Shown: positions 17,632-26,631, numbered from the stretch's first letter. The stretch is 64,000 bases of DNA from Streptomyces sp. NA04227 (GCF_013364195.1 NZ_CP054918.1:5569001-5633000); one strand, 5' to 3'. The notes: generated from the letters alone by a model not told the origin. Numbers and translations are program-made.

Positions 17632-18534
17632 ATGGTCATGTTTCTGTTCCTGATCGCCGCGCTGGTCGTGGTGGTCGCCGCCGTGACCCTGGTGGTCGTG
17701 GGGCGTGGCGACCAGGGCCCGCTGCCCGACGCCACGCCCGACCGCTGGGCCGAACCGCTGCCCCCGCACCGCCCGGTGGCCCCCGCCGACATCGACGCCC
17801 TGCGCTTCCCCCTGGCACTGCGCGGCTACCGCATGTCCGAGGTGGACGTCGCACTGGCCCGCCTCGGCTTCGAACTCGCCGCCCGCGAGGAGCACATCGA
17901 CCGTCTGGAGACGGCACTCAAGGGCGCCGGGGTGCCCCTTCCCGCCGCGCCGGAACCGGCGCCCGCGGGTCATGTTCCGCCCGTCGCGGGGCACGGTTAC
18001 CCCTTCGCGGGCGCGCAGGCGGCTCCGTACTGGCCTTCGGGGCAGCCGGGTCCGTACGCCGGTTTCCACGGGGCGCATGCCGAGGACGCCGGCGCGTACG
18101 TCGAGGACGCCGGGACCTACGTCGAGGGCGCCGAGGAGTACGACCCGTATCGGCCGCCCTCGGAGAACGGGGTGGTCGGCTCCGGCTCCGGCTCCGGCGC
18201 GTCCGGGAGGGGCGAGCGTCTGCCGGGGCGGACTCCGGGGTGGGCCGTGGCGGGTGGCGGGCCTCAGGGTGAGGATGCGGATGGGGTGTCCGAACCCGCC
18301 CTGAATCAGGGCGAGTTGGGGGAGCAGGCGCAGGACGAGTACCTCGTACGAGGCGAGGAGCCTGAGGAGTTTCCGGACGCCGGGCAGTTGCCGGGCTCCG
18401 GGCAGTTCCCGGACGCCGACTCGGAGCGGGCCCCGGACTCCGAACAGCGCCCGGACGCCGGGCAGGACCCCGAGTCCGGCCCGGGCCCCGAGTCTGGCCG
18501 TGACGGCGGCGGTGCGCCGGGAGACGCGCGATGA
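17632..18534 (+). CDS. DivIVA-domain membrane protein (Rv1209-like)
   Basis: About 300 aa. One N-terminal membrane helix (MVMFLFLIAALVVVVAAVTLVVV) is followed by a short DivIVA N-domain (IDALRFPLALRGYRMSEVDVALARLGFEL) with coiled coil to about residue 105, then a long acidic, low-complexity tail rich in Asp, Gly, Pro and Ser. Proteins with the DivIVA motif bind curved membrane or polar growth partners; here membrane anchoring is intrinsic. ATG 17632 or 17638 may be used. It ends in a 4-bp ATGA overlap with tag, so the two are translationally coupled. Confidence 0.83.
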   Translation: MVMFLFLIAALVVVVAAVTLVVVGRGDQGPLPDATPDRWAEPLPPHRPVAPADIDALRFPLALRGYRMSEVDVALARLGFELAAREEHIDRLETALKGAGVPLPAAPEPAPAGHVPPVAGHGYPFAGAQAAPYWPSGQPGPYAGFHGAHAEDAGAYVEDAGTYVEGAEEYDPYRPPSENGVVGSGSGSGASGRGERLPGRTPGWAVAGGGPQGEDADGVSEPALNQGELGEQAQDEYLVRGEEPEEFPDAGQLPGSGQFPDADSERAPDSEQRPDAGQDPESGPGPESGRDGGGAPGDAR

Positions 18535-19112
18535 GCGGGGCGCCGGTCGCCGGGCCCGACGGTGGGCTGCGGTGTCCCTGGGCGTTGTCCGCCGAGGAGT
18601 ACATCGCGTACCACGACACGGAGTGGGGGCGTCCCGTACACGGTGACGACGCCCTGTACGAACGGCTCAGCCTGGAGGCCTTCCAGTCCGGGCTGTCCTG
18701 GATCACGATCCTGCGGCGGCGTCCCGGTTTCCGTGCCGCGTTCGCCGACTTCAAGATCGCCTCGGTGGCCGAGTTCACCGAGGCCGACCGGGAGCGGCTG
18801 CTCGCGGACACCGGGATCATCCGCAACCGTGCCAAGATCGACGCGACGATGGCCAACGCCCGGGTCCTGGCCGACTGGCCCGCGGGCGAACTCGACGCGC
18901 TGATCTGGTCCTTCGCGCCCTCGGGCGCACGTCCCGCGCCCAGGACCCTCGGCGACGTCCCGGCGATCACCGACGAGTCGACCGCCCTGTCCAAGGCGCT
19001 CAAGAAGCGCGGCCTGCGCTTCGTCGGACCGACCACCGCCTACGCCCTGATGCAGGCCTGCGGCCTGGTCGACGACCACCTCGCCGACTGCGTGGCGCGC
19101 GGCACGCACTGA
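18531..19112 (+). CDS. tag: DNA-3-methyladenine glycosylase I (Tag)
   Basis: 193-aa monofunctional base-excision enzyme releasing 3-methyladenine from alkylated DNA. The Tag fold is evident: RCPWALSAEEYIAYHDTEWGRPV (N-terminal zinc Cys and the substrate-contacting Glu/Trp), LEAFQSGLSWITIL (conserved), LRFVGPTTAYALMQACGLVDDHLADC (helix-hairpin-helix-like end with the distal zinc Cys/His). Starts within the stop of the DivIVA-like gene. A 12-bp-stem terminator follows. Confidence 0.92.
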   Translation: MSGAPVAGPDGGLRCPWALSAEEYIAYHDTEWGRPVHGDDALYERLSLEAFQSGLSWITILRRRPGFRAAFADFKIASVAEFTEADRERLLADTGIIRNRAKIDATMANARVLADWPAGELDALIWSFAPSGARPAPRTLGDVPAITDESTALSKALKKRGLRFVGPTTAYALMQACGLVDDHLADCVARGTH

Positions 19113-19132
19113 CCCGCCCTCGCTCTACGCGC

Positions 19133-19168
19133 GAGCCGCGCCCCCGATCGTCCCGAGGGGCGCGGCTC
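19133..19168. terminator. Bidirectional terminator between tag and enoyl-CoA hydratase
   Basis: Perfect 12-bp stem GAGCCGCGCCCC / GGGGCGCGGCTC with a 12-nt loop between convergent genes. Confidence 0.8.
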
Positions 19169-19204
19169 ACTCGTTTCCGCCTGCGTGCGTACGGCCCAAC
19201 TCGC

Positions 19205-20011
19205 CTAGCGGCCCAGGTAGTTCGGCTTCGTCTTGTCCAGGAAGGACCGCACCGCGAGGTAGTGGTCCTCGGAGGAGCCCGCGCGGGTCTGGAGTTCGTC
19301 CTCCTTGTCCAGGGCCTCGTCCAGGGTGTGCGTCGCGGCGAAGGCGACCGACTCCTTGATCGCGGCGTAGGCCACGGTCGGGCCCTCGGCCAGGGTGCGG
19401 GCGAGCTTGCGTGCCTCCTCGGCGAGGTCGGCGGCGGGCACGATCCGGTTCACGATGCCGAGGTCCCGCGCCTCCTCGGCGCCGATGTTGCGCGGGAAGA
19501 GCAGCAGGTCCGAGGCGCGGCTCGGGCCGATCAGGCGCGGCAGGGTCCAGGACAGGCCCGAGTCCGCGGTGAGCGCCACGCCGGTGAACGAGGTGTTGAA
19601 CTTGGCCGTGTCCGCCACGATCCGGTAGTCGGCGGCGAGCGCGAAGCCGAATCCGGCGCCCGCGGCGACGCCGTTGACCGCCGCGACGAGCGGCTTGGGC
19701 ATGCCCGCGAGGGCGCGCGTGATCGGGTTGTAGTGGTCCTTCACGGTGGACATGACGGTGTCGGACGCGCCCGACTCGCGCGCCTCGATCAGCGTGTCGA
19801 CGTGTTCCTTGAGGTCCTGGCCCACGCAGAAGGCGCGGTCACCGGCGGCGGTCAGGAGCACGGCTCGTACCGACCCGTCCGAGGCGGCGGCCTGCGTGGC
19901 GTCCCGCAGGGCGTTCTTCAGCTCGGTGTTCAGCGCGTTCATCGCCTCGGGGCGGTTGAGCGTGATCGTCGCGAGCCCGTCGCTCACCTCGTAGAGCACG
20001 GTGTCGGCCAT
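19205..20011 (-). CDS. Enoyl-CoA hydratase/isomerase family protein
   Basis: 268-aa crotonase-fold enzyme. The oxyanion-hole motif is AFCVGQDLKEH and the second is AAVNGVAAGAGFGFALAADYRI, with a catalytic-type Glu/Asp region at ALTADSGLSWTLPRLIG. QDLK in place of ADLK and the tail ending in NYLGR are typical of PaaG-like ring-opening or unsaturated acyl-CoA isomerases, but substrate cannot be assigned. ATG 20011 has GAAGGG 8 nt upstream; a longer frame to 20185 is not credible. No neighbour suggests a pathway. Confidence 0.9.
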   Translation of the reverse strand: MADTVLYEVSDGLATITLNRPEAMNALNTELKNALRDATQAAASDGSVRAVLLTAAGDRAFCVGQDLKEHVDTLIEARESGASDTVMSTVKDHYNPITRALAGMPKPLVAAVNGVAAGAGFGFALAADYRIVADTAKFNTSFTGVALTADSGLSWTLPRLIGPSRASDLLLFPRNIGAEEARDLGIVNRIVPAADLAEEARKLARTLAEGPTVAYAAIKESVAFAATHTLDEALDKEDELQTRAGSSEDHYLAVRSFLDKTKPNYLGR

Positions 20012-20215
20012 GGTGGGGTCCCTTCGGCTGTGCGGGGCGTTCTTCGTCAGGGCAAGCATGGCGGAGCGGGTGGGTGCCCGGCATGTGACCTGCGTCAAAG
20101 AAATGCGCACGGAAGGGGGTGTCGGGTGGGGCGCGAGAGGCCGGAGTATCGCAGCCGCTTCGGCGAATTGAGTGGTTTTGATCATGTGCGTTGCACAAGC
20201 GATGCCAACCGTTGT

Positions 20216-20245
20216 TGGTCATCGGGTCCCGGCATGCGGGATAAT
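20216..20245 (+). promoter_or_regulatory. Probable promoter of the DUF3117 gene
   Basis: -10 GATAAT (20240-20245), -35 TGGTCA (20216-20221), 18-bp spacer. The inverted repeat CCAAC-CGTT-GTTGG (20205-20218) touches the -35 and could be an operator. It lies in the 326-bp gap 20012-20337, which holds no other gene that I can support. Confidence 0.5.
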
Positions 20246-20337
20246 GGCCTGGAAGCAATGTGTTCGATGCCGCGGCAGCGCTCCTCTCCACGGAGCCCCC
20301 GGCTGACGATGAGCTGGTTTCAGGAAGGGGAACGAGC

Positions 20338-20505
20338 ATGGCGGCCATGAAGCCGCGGACGGGCGACGGCCCGCTCGAGGTGACCAAGGAGGGGCGGGGC
20401 ATCGTCATGCGCGTTCCGCTCGAAGGCGGCGGTCGGCTCGTCGTCGAGCTGACCCCGGATGAGGCCGACGCACTCGGCGACGCCCTGAAGAAGGTCGTCG
20501 GCTGA
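20338..20505 (+). CDS. DUF3117 microprotein, 55 aa
   Basis: Short soluble protein MAAMKPRTGDGPLEV... with a compact sequence (GRGIVMRVPLEGGGRLVVELTPDEADALGDAL) nearly invariant in actinobacteria (Rv1211 family). ATG 20338 follows AGGAAGGGG. Two beta strands and a C-terminal helix are plausible; no catalytic residue is evident. Conserved position between tag and sigE across mycobacteria and streptomycetes suggests a core function that is not known to me. Followed by a strong terminator. Confidence 0.92.
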   Translation: MAAMKPRTGDGPLEVTKEGRGIVMRVPLEGGGRLVVELTPDEADALGDALKKVVG

Positions 20506-20530
20506 GACGCACGCGTCCCTGACCGAAGTA

Positions 20531-20569
20531 CTGCCCCGGCATTCGGTTTTACCGAAGGTGCCGGGGCAG
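20531..20569. terminator. Terminator after DUF3117
   Basis: CTGCCCCGGCA / TGCCGGGGCAG outer stem plus TTCGGT / ACCGAA inner stem around a TTT loop, giving 17 paired bases with a two-base bulge, between convergent genes. Confidence 0.85.
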
Positions 20570-20627
20570 CGCTGTATGGTGCGGAGGTCGCGGTGTTCTC
20601 TTTTTGGGGCTGCGCTCCCGCCCGGTG

Positions 20628-21260
20628 TCAGCGTTTGACGGCGCAGAGCAGGCCGTCGCCGACCGGCAGCAGCGAGGGTACGAGGTCCTGGCTCTCGCGC
20701 ACCGTACGGGCCAGTTCGCGGATGCGGAGCACCTCGGCGGGCTGGGGTCCGGAGCCCACGGTGCGGCCGTCGGCGAAGACGCCCTCGAAGCAGACCAGAC
20801 CACCGGGCCGCAACAGGCGCAACGATTCAGCGAGACACTCGGGGAACTCCGAGCGGTCGCCGTCGCAGAAGACGAGGTCGTACCCGCTGTCGGTGAGCCG
20901 CGGCAGTACGTCCAGGGCGCGACCGGGGATCAGCCGGGCCCGGTTGCTCGCGAAGCCCGCGGCGCGGAAGGCCTGCCGCGCGAACTGCTGCCGCTCCGGC
21001 TCGGGGTCCACCGTGGTGAGCACCCCGTCCGGCCGCATGCCGTGCAGCAGATGAATTCCGGAGACCCCGGTTCCGGTACCGATCTCGACGACGGACTTGG
21101 CTCCGGCCGTGGCGGCGAGCAGGCGCAACGCGGCGCCCGTGCCGGGAGACACCGGGCGCAGCCCCGCCTCGCGGGACCGGTCGCGAGCCCAGCGGAGCGC
21201 GTCCTCCTCGGCGGCGAAGGCGTCGGCGAAGGCCCAGCTCGTCTGCCGGTTGCCGGTAAT
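20628..21260 (-). CDS. O-methyltransferase family protein (Rv1220c-like), probable ATT start
   Basis: SAM-dependent methyltransferase of the small-molecule O-methyltransferase (COG4122) type. SAM motif I is [22 protein letters not shown] and [10 protein letters not shown] are motifs II and III. Upstream of the first GTG (21152) the frame continues with family-like sequence ([33 protein letters not shown]) but has no ATG, GTG or TTG. An ATT at 21260 has AGGAG 6 nt before it, so I place the start there, giving 210 aa; 21152 gives 174 aa and would remove part of the N-terminal helix. Divergent from sigE, as in mycobacteria. Substrate unknown. Confidence 0.8.
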   Translation of the reverse strand: MTGNRQTSWAFADAFAAEEDALRWARDRSREAGLRPVSPGTGAALRLLAATAGAKSVVEIGTGTGVSGIHLLHGMRPDGVLTTVDPEPERQQFARQAFRAAGFASNRARLIPGRALDVLPRLTDSGYDLVFCDGDRSEFPECLAESLRLLRPGGLVCFEGVFADGRTVGSGPQPAEVLRIRELARTVRESQDLVPSLLPVGDGLLCAVKR

Positions 21261-21374
21261 GACCCTCTCCTGTCCCCGTCTGGGTAGGTCCTGGCCCGCC
21301 CGATCCTTGCGGGCCCGCGGGGCATCGGGGGACAGGTCCTGGCTCCTTGCGCGTGACTGTATCCGTTGGAGGCG

Positions 21375-21400
21375 GGAACCCGCAGATGGGACCGCGCGTT
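21375..21400 (+). promoter_or_regulatory. ECF-sigma-type promoter upstream of sigE
   Basis: GGAACC (21375-21380), a 16-bp spacer, then CGTT (21397-21400). This matches the GGAAC / GTT pattern used by group IV sigma factors, including SigE/SigH in mycobacteria. It would start transcription about 140 nt before the sigE ATG, suggesting autoregulation. The spacing is exact, but only one copy is seen in the window. Confidence 0.6.
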
Positions 21401-21552
21401 TGGAAAGGGTGGAGGAGACAGATCGAGACGCGGTGGGGGGACAGATGGATCAGGCCGGACAACACGTACAGACCGAGGGGCCCAGGGCCTGCCCTGGTGG
21501 GGAGCCAAAGTCCCCCAAGAAGTCTTATCCGGAGCTAACGGGCGAGGTGACT

Positions 21553-22350
21553 ATGGTAGGTGCTCCGCTGGACACCACCAGATCTGACAGGGGAGGTGCG
21601 GCTGAGCCTGCGGATCGGAAAGGGGTGCTCAGGCGCCTGTTCCGGTCGACGGGCAAGCCGAAATCCGTGACCGACACCGCTGACCGCTCCTTCTCGCACG
21701 GCCCGGGTACGGGGGGTGCGAGCGCCACCGACACCACCCAGACCGCGGGTTTCTCCGCCGATGCCGAGACGTGGACCCCGCCCACCTGGGAGGAGATCGT
21801 CAGCACGCACAGTGGTCGGGTCTACCGCCTCGCCTATCGCCTCACCGGCAACCAGCACGACGCCGAGGACCTGACGCAGGAGGTCTTCGTCCGCGTCTTC
21901 CGCTCGCTGTCGACGTACACGCCGGGCACCTTCGAGGGCTGGCTGCACCGCATCACCACGAACCTGTTCCTGGACATGGTCCGGCGCAAGCAGCGCATCC
22001 GCTTCGACGCCCTCGGTGACGAGGCCGCGGAGCGGCTGCCGAGCCGTGAGCCGTCCCCGCAGCAGGTGTTCAACGACACCCACTTCGACGCCGATGTGCA
22101 GCACGCCCTCGACACCCTCGCCCCGGAGTTCCGCGCCGCCGTCGTGCTGTGCGACATCGAGGGCCTGTCGTACGAGGAGATCGCCGCCACGCTCGGCGTG
22201 AAGCTCGGTACCGTCCGTAGCCGGATCCACCGTGGCCGCTCCCAGTTGCGCAAGGCGCTCCAGCACCGGTCCCCCGAGGCCCGTGCCGAGCAGCGCCGCG
22301 CGGTGGCGTCCGCGGTGCCCGCGCTGGGCGGAGGGGGCGCACCCGCGTGA
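21553..22350 (+). CDS. sigE: ECF RNA polymerase sigma factor (SigE type)
   Basis: 265 aa group IV sigma factor. After a ~75-residue N-terminal extension, region 2 is evident at [39 protein letters not shown] with the -10-recognising helix, and region 4 at [51 protein letters not shown] 21553 is the likely start; ATG 21445 and GTG 21547 in the same frame are alternatives, and multiple starts are known for the mycobacterial homologue. Its stop overlaps the anti-sigma gene. The order sigE, anti-sigma, htrA and tatB indicates a cell-envelope stress response. Confidence 0.9.
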   Translation: MVGAPLDTTRSDRGGAAEPADRKGVLRRLFRSTGKPKSVTDTADRSFSHGPGTGGASATDTTQTAGFSADAETWTPPTWEEIVSTHSGRVYRLAYRLTGNQHDAEDLTQEVFVRVFRSLSTYTPGTFEGWLHRITTNLFLDMVRRKQRIRFDALGDEAAERLPSREPSPQQVFNDTHFDADVQHALDTLAPEFRAAVVLCDIEGLSYEEIAATLGVKLGTVRSRIHRGRSQLRKALQHRSPEARAEQRRAVASAVPALGGGGAPA

Positions 22351-23270
22351 GTGGATCACGTCCCAGCCCCGCCGAGCAGCATCTCGGAGACCGGCTCGCC
22401 GCCCTGATCGACGGCGAGTTGGGGCACGATGCCCGCGAGCGTGTGCTCGCCCACCTGGCCACCTGTCCCAAGTGCAAGGCCGAGGCCGACGCCCAGCGCA
22501 GCCTCAAGAACGCCTTCGCGCAGGCCGCCCCGCCACCGCCCACCGAGAGTTTCCTGGCCCGCCTGCAGGGCTTGCCCGGCGGCGGCGACGGCCCCTCCGG
22601 GGGAGCCTTCGGCGCCGGAGTCTTCCCGAGCACCCCGGATCCCTTCCGCTACGACCCCTCCGACGGGCACGGCGTACTGCCGCCCGCCGAACGCGGTTTC
22701 CGCGTGCACCACATCGGCCGCACCGAGGCCGAGCGCGCCGCCTCCCGGAGCCGCCGCTTCGCCTTCGCCGCGGCCGGGGCCGTCTCGCTGGCCGCGATAG
22801 CTCTCGGCGGGGTCTCCGCCGGTACGACGGGCGGCGGTGGCAACGGTGAGGTGCGCGGCGCGGGCAGCAATGTGACCCCGCAGGGTGCCCAGGGCACCGG
22901 TGGCGGCGCCACGGCGGACGCCACCCGCAGGCGGACGAACGCGACCGTGAGCCCCGAGGTCAGCCGGGAGAGCCGGGCGGAGGAGGGCGTACAGGCGCTC
23001 GCCGCCCCGGTCCGTACCCCGCTGTCCGCCGAGGCACCGGCGCCGTACGCGGCCGCGCTGCATCCACCGACGGGCGAGGCGTCCCGGCATCTCGCCGAAC
23101 GTCCGCTGGCCCCACTGCTTTCGGCCGCGAGCATGTCGCCGTTCCTGCGCGCCCCCGAGGCCGTACGGTCCGCCGTGCTCACCCCGCTCGTCGCCCCGCC
23201 CGTCGAATCGGCCACCACCATGGCCGAGGCCGGGCCCTCTCCGTCCGCCTCGGCCTCGCCGCTGCGCTGA
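22347..23270 (+). CDS. Membrane-anchored zinc-finger anti-sigma factor (RseA type)
   Basis: 307 aa. The N-terminal cytoplasmic ZAS motif is [22 protein letters not shown] (His-x3-Cys-x2-Cys type, with the upstream Asp-Gly-Glu-Leu). A membrane helix ([22 protein letters not shown]) lies near residue 140, and the outside C-terminal part is Ala/Pro-rich. GTG starts within the sigE stop (GTGA), so sigma and anti-sigma are coupled. It should sequester the sigma factor until the zinc motif is oxidised or the protein is degraded; which applies here is not known. Confidence 0.88.
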   Translation: MSGSRPSPAEQHLGDRLAALIDGELGHDARERVLAHLATCPKCKAEADAQRSLKNAFAQAAPPPPTESFLARLQGLPGGGDGPSGGAFGAGVFPSTPDPFRYDPSDGHGVLPPAERGFRVHHIGRTEAERAASRSRRFAFAAAGAVSLAAIALGGVSAGTTGGGGNGEVRGAGSNVTPQGAQGTGGGATADATRRRTNATVSPEVSRESRAEEGVQALAAPVRTPLSAEAPAPYAAALHPPTGEASRHLAERPLAPLLSAASMSPFLRAPEAVRSAVLTPLVAPPVESATTMAEAGPSPSASASPLR

Positions 23271-23322
23271 CCCGGGGCCCTGCGCGGACGCGGGCGAACC
23301 TGGTTGAATTCGCGGACGGGTT

Positions 23323-23359
23323 CGTGCCCCCGGGTACCGGTCGTACCCGCCGGGGCACG
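23323..23359 (+). terminator. Hairpin between anti-sigma gene and htrA
   Basis: CGTGCCCC / GGGGCACG outer stem, then CGGGTA / TACCCG inner stem around CCGGTCG, with a two-base bulge. It may attenuate read-through from sigE into htrA or simply separate the units. Confidence 0.65.
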
Positions 23360-23432
23360 GCGTCGGGTTGTGTAGGGACGGCGAAGCCGTGGCCGTCCGC
23401 GGTCACCGGGCGCGCCGGCTGTTGGGGAGACG

Positions 23433-25658
23433 ATGGACGAGCAGAGGCCCGCGAAAGCGAAGTGGTGGAGCCGCCCGAGGCCGGAGACGGTCGAGGACAC
23501 GGCACCGACGGCGGGCGACCCCGCCGCCACACACCAGGGAGCCGCGTCGGCGCAGGCGCCCGGGCGCGGTGGCGGTGGGGCGGCGGACTCCGGCGGTTCA
23601 GGGACGGCGGGTACCGCAGCGGATGCGGTCGCCAGCCCCGACTCCGGGACCAGCCCCGATGCCGGGACCCTCGCCGGTACGGCCGCCGAGGCTTCGTCGG
23701 GCCCGAACTCGTCTGGCCGGCCCTCGTCGGGCGGGGCTTCGTCGAACCAGCCCTCGTCGGGCGAGGCTTCGCCCGCCGACCCCGCGGAAACCGCGCCCCC
23801 CGGCCACGGGCGTGCCCATCTCACCGCCGTCCCCGACCCGACTCGGGCGCAGGCCACGGCGTCGGCTCCGGCCGCCGAGGCTGGTGCCGGTGCCGCTTCC
23901 GCCGAGCGTCCCAAGCCGCTGCACGACCCCGACCCGTACAGCACCCCGCCGTACGGGGAGCCGGGCCCCTGGGCGCCCGCGCCGCCGGTGCAGCACCCGA
24001 CGGCCACCCCGGCCCACGGCACGGTCCTCCCGCAGCCGCACGGCACCAACGGCCTCGGGACACCGATACCGACTCCCGCGCAGGGAACGCCCGCGCACGG
24101 AACGCAGGTACCGGGAACGCCCACGCACGGAACGCAGGTACCGGGAACGCCCACGCACGGAACGCAGGTACCGGGAACGCCCGCGCACGGAACCGCCGTA
24201 CCCGGAACTCCCGCACACGGCACGTCGGTTCACGGTGCCGCGGGCCACGGGACGCCCGGCCCGTACGGCGGCGCCCATCCCACGACGCCCCAGCCCCAGC
24301 CCCAGCCGCAGGCCATGGCCCACCACACCCAGGCCGCCCCCGCCCCCGTACCGCACCAGACGGCCCCGCAGCCCCAACCTCAGCCGCACCAGCCCCACCA
24401 GCCGCACCAGCCCCAGAACCCCGCCGCCCCCCAGAACCCGGGCGGCGCCGCCGACCCCTGGCAGAACTACGACCCGTGGTACGCCTCGCGCGCGCCCTTG
24501 CAGCAGACCGGGGCCGCGACGCGGACCGAGCAGCAGCGCAAGAAGCGCGGGATACGGCTGCTCGTCGTGTGGTCGGTGACCATCGCGCTGATCAGTGGGA
24601 CGGTCGGCGGCCTGGTCGGGACGTATCTGGAGCGCAACGGCGGGGTCGGCGGCGGGGTGGAGCTGACGCAGTCCGGCGAGGAGCCGAAGGGGCGTGCGCC
24701 CGGCTCGGTCGCGGGGATCGCCGCGAAGGCCCTGCCCGGAGTCGTCACGATGCACGTCAACGGGCGCGGCTCGGCGGGCACCGGCACCGGCTTCGTGCTG
24801 GACGGCCGCGGCCACATCCTCACCAACAACCACGTCGTGGAACCGGCCGGTTCCAGCGGCGAGATAACGGTGACCTTCAGCGGCGGGCAGACGGCCAAGG
24901 CCGAGGTGGTGGGCCGGGACAGCGGCTACGACCTGGCCGTGGTGCGGGTACGCGGCGTCTCGGGCCTGCGGCCGCTGCCGCTCGGCAACTCCGACAACGT
25001 CCAGGTCGGCGATCCGGTGGTGGCCATCGGCGCCCCCTTCGACCTCGCCAACACCGTCACCTCCGGCATCATCAGCGCCAAGGAGCGCCCCATCACGGCG
25101 GGCGGCGAGAAGGGCGACGGCAGCGACATCAGCTACGTGGACGCCCTGCAGACGGACGCGCCGATCAACCCGGGCAACTCCGGCGGCCCGCTGATGGACT
25201 CCAAGGGCCGGGTCATCGGCATCAACAGCGCCATTCGCAGCGCCGACAACGGCAGCGGGCCCCAGGGCGAAGGGCAGTCGGGTTCCATCGGGCTCGGCTT
25301 CGCCATCCCCGTCAACCAGGGCAAGCGCGTGGCCGAGGAACTGATCAACACCGGCAAGGCCACCCACCCCGTGATCGGCGTCACGCTCGACATGAACTAC
25401 GCGGGCGACGGCGCCCGGGTCCGCGACAAGGACGCCGAGGGCAGCCCCGCGGTGGTCCGCGGCGGCCCCGGCGACAAGGCGGGGATCGAGCCCGGCGACC
25501 TGATCACCGCGGTCGACGGGCAGCGGGTGCACTCCGGCGACGAGCTGATCGTGAAGATCCGCGCCCACCGCCCCGAGGACCGGCTGAAGCTGACCGTCGA
25601 ACGCGACGGCAGGCAGCGCGAGGTCTCGCTGGTGCTCGGCTCGGCGGACGGCGAGTGA
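23433..25658 (+). CDS. HtrA/DegP-type membrane-anchored serine protease with PDZ domain
   Basis: 741 aa. A long cytoplasmic Pro/Ala/Gly-rich N-terminus (about 365 residues) contains the repeat PGTPTHGTQV in tandem; one membrane helix (LLVVWSVTIALISGTVGGLVG) follows; the outside trypsin-like domain has the triad His467 (LTNNHVVE), Asp500 (GYDLAVV), Ser583 (NPGNSGGPL), and a C-terminal PDZ domain from about residue 640 (GSPAVVRGGPGDKAGIEPGDLITAVDG). ATG 23433 follows GGGGAGA. It degrades or refolds misfolded extracytoplasmic protein and is the expected effector of the sigE module. The N-terminal length is much greater than usual. Confidence 0.92.
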   Translation: MDEQRPAKAKWWSRPRPETVEDTAPTAGDPAATHQGAASAQAPGRGGGGAADSGGSGTAGTAADAVASPDSGTSPDAGTLAGTAAEASSGPNSSGRPSSGGASSNQPSSGEASPADPAETAPPGHGRAHLTAVPDPTRAQATASAPAAEAGAGAASAERPKPLHDPDPYSTPPYGEPGPWAPAPPVQHPTATPAHGTVLPQPHGTNGLGTPIPTPAQGTPAHGTQVPGTPTHGTQVPGTPTHGTQVPGTPAHGTAVPGTPAHGTSVHGAAGHGTPGPYGGAHPTTPQPQPQPQAMAHHTQAAPAPVPHQTAPQPQPQPHQPHQPHQPQNPAAPQNPGGAADPWQNYDPWYASRAPLQQTGAATRTEQQRKKRGIRLLVVWSVTIALISGTVGGLVGTYLERNGGVGGGVELTQSGEEPKGRAPGSVAGIAAKALPGVVTMHVNGRGSAGTGTGFVLDGRGHILTNNHVVEPAGSSGEITVTFSGGQTAKAEVVGRDSGYDLAVVRVRGVSGLRPLPLGNSDNVQVGDPVVAIGAPFDLANTVTSGIISAKERPITAGGEKGDGSDISYVDALQTDAPINPGNSGGPLMDSKGRVIGINSAIRSADNGSGPQGEGQSGSIGLGFAIPVNQGKRVAEELINTGKATHPVIGVTLDMNYAGDGARVRDKDAEGSPAVVRGGPGDKAGIEPGDLITAVDGQRVHSGDELIVKIRAHRPEDRLKLTVERDGRQREVSLVLGSADGE
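24081..24210 (+). repeat. 30-bp tandem repeat inside htrA
   Basis: Three nearly identical 30-bp units (24091-24120, 24121-24150, 24151-24180) and one diverged unit (24181-24210), each encoding PGTPxHGTQV or a variant. Units two and three are identical, so recent duplication or slippage is likely. The reading frame is preserved. Confidence 0.9.
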
Positions 25659-25829
25659 TTTCCGTCGCTGCGGGGCCCGTGTACGCCGGGCTGCGGGCGG
25701 CTGAATACGAGATGTCGAGCGGCATCACAAGCCACGGACAGTATCGAACTGACCGGACGTCCGGGTACGGTGGACCGGGCCCGGACCACGGAAGACGCGT
25801 CGGGCGAAGGGCATCGCAAGGAGCGCAGG

Positions 25830-26273
25830 ATGTTCAATGACGTAGGACCGCTGGAGCTGGTCACGCTCGTGGTCCTTGCCGTGCTCGTCTTCGGTCCGGA
25901 CAAACTGCCCAAGCTGGTCCAGGATGTGTCGCGTTTCATACGCAAGGTGCGTGAGTTCTCGGACAGCGCCAAGGACGACATCCGCAACGAACTCGGCCCG
26001 GAATTCAAGGACTTCGAGTTCGAGGATCTGAACCCGAAGCGGTTCATCCGCAAGCAGCTCGACGGCGACGATCTCGGTCTCAAGGAGATCCGCAACGGCT
26101 TCGACCTGAAGAAGGAGATGGCCGAGGTCGCCGATGCCGTGAACGGTCACGGCAACGAGGGTTCGGCCAGCTCCGGCAAGGGTTCCGGCTCCGGCGGCGG
26201 CCTCGACATGACGAAGAAGGACGACGAGCCGAAGGCCGTCGACCGCGCCCCGTTCGACCCCGACGCCACCTGA
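25830..26273 (+). CDS. tatB: Sec-independent translocase subunit TatB
   Basis: 147 aa. The short N-terminal helix and Gly-Pro hinge (MFNDVGPLELVTLVVLAVLVFGPDKLPKL) and the amphipathic helix (QDVSRFIRKVREFS) are diagnostic of TatB; the rest is a charged, Gly/Ser-rich cytoplasmic tail. ATG 25830 is 6-7 nt after AAGGAG. TatB forms the twin-arginine substrate receptor with TatC, which is not in the window. Its place after htrA is conserved in actinobacteria. Confidence 0.95.
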   Translation: MFNDVGPLELVTLVVLAVLVFGPDKLPKLVQDVSRFIRKVREFSDSAKDDIRNELGPEFKDFEFEDLNPKRFIRKQLDGDDLGLKEIRNGFDLKKEMAEVADAVNGHGNEGSASSGKGSGSGGGLDMTKKDDEPKAVDRAPFDPDAT

Positions 26274-26442
26274 CGGCACCGCCCCGAGCCACCCTCAGCG
26301 GCGCTCCGCGCGGCCGCCCCGTTCCGGCTCCGGCGGGCGCCCGTGAGGGCGCGCGGCGCGCTTGATCCGCCCGGCTGGTGCCCCGGGCGATATCCCGGCT
26401 CTCTCCGGGCGTGTGGCTATCCTGCTTGAGGTGTGTCCGGCA

Positions 26443-26465
26443 GATGATCGGTCCGGCCGATCATC
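26443..26465. promoter_or_regulatory. Perfect inverted repeat in the gap after tatB
   Basis: GATGATCGG - TCCGG - CCGATCATC, 9-bp arms. It stands about 170 bp before the next start in the gap 26274-26631, which otherwise holds G/C-rich sequence and a possible -10 TATCCT at 26418-26423. Operator or leader hairpin; not decided. Confidence 0.5.
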
Positions 26466-26631
26466 GGCCGCCCGGCCGGAGGAGTCCCGTTCCGTCCCCA
26501 CCGACGCGGCGGGATGCGCTCAGGCAGGGCGGGCCAGGACACACCGCGCAAGCGCGCGGGACCGGACGCACGTACGCCCGAGGGGGGCGGGCCCGGTCCA
26601 CCGTCAGGAGAACGAGGAGGCGTCCGGGCAC

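Noticed and set aside
24081..24240. CRISPR-like regular repeat
   Set aside because: The units are contiguous, without spacers, and lie in frame inside htrA, so they are protein-coding repeats.
26362..26631. Longer start for the 222-aa hypothetical
   Set aside because: The extra 90 codons are Arg/Pro-rich, cross an inverted repeat and lack a ribosome site; ATG 26632 has one.
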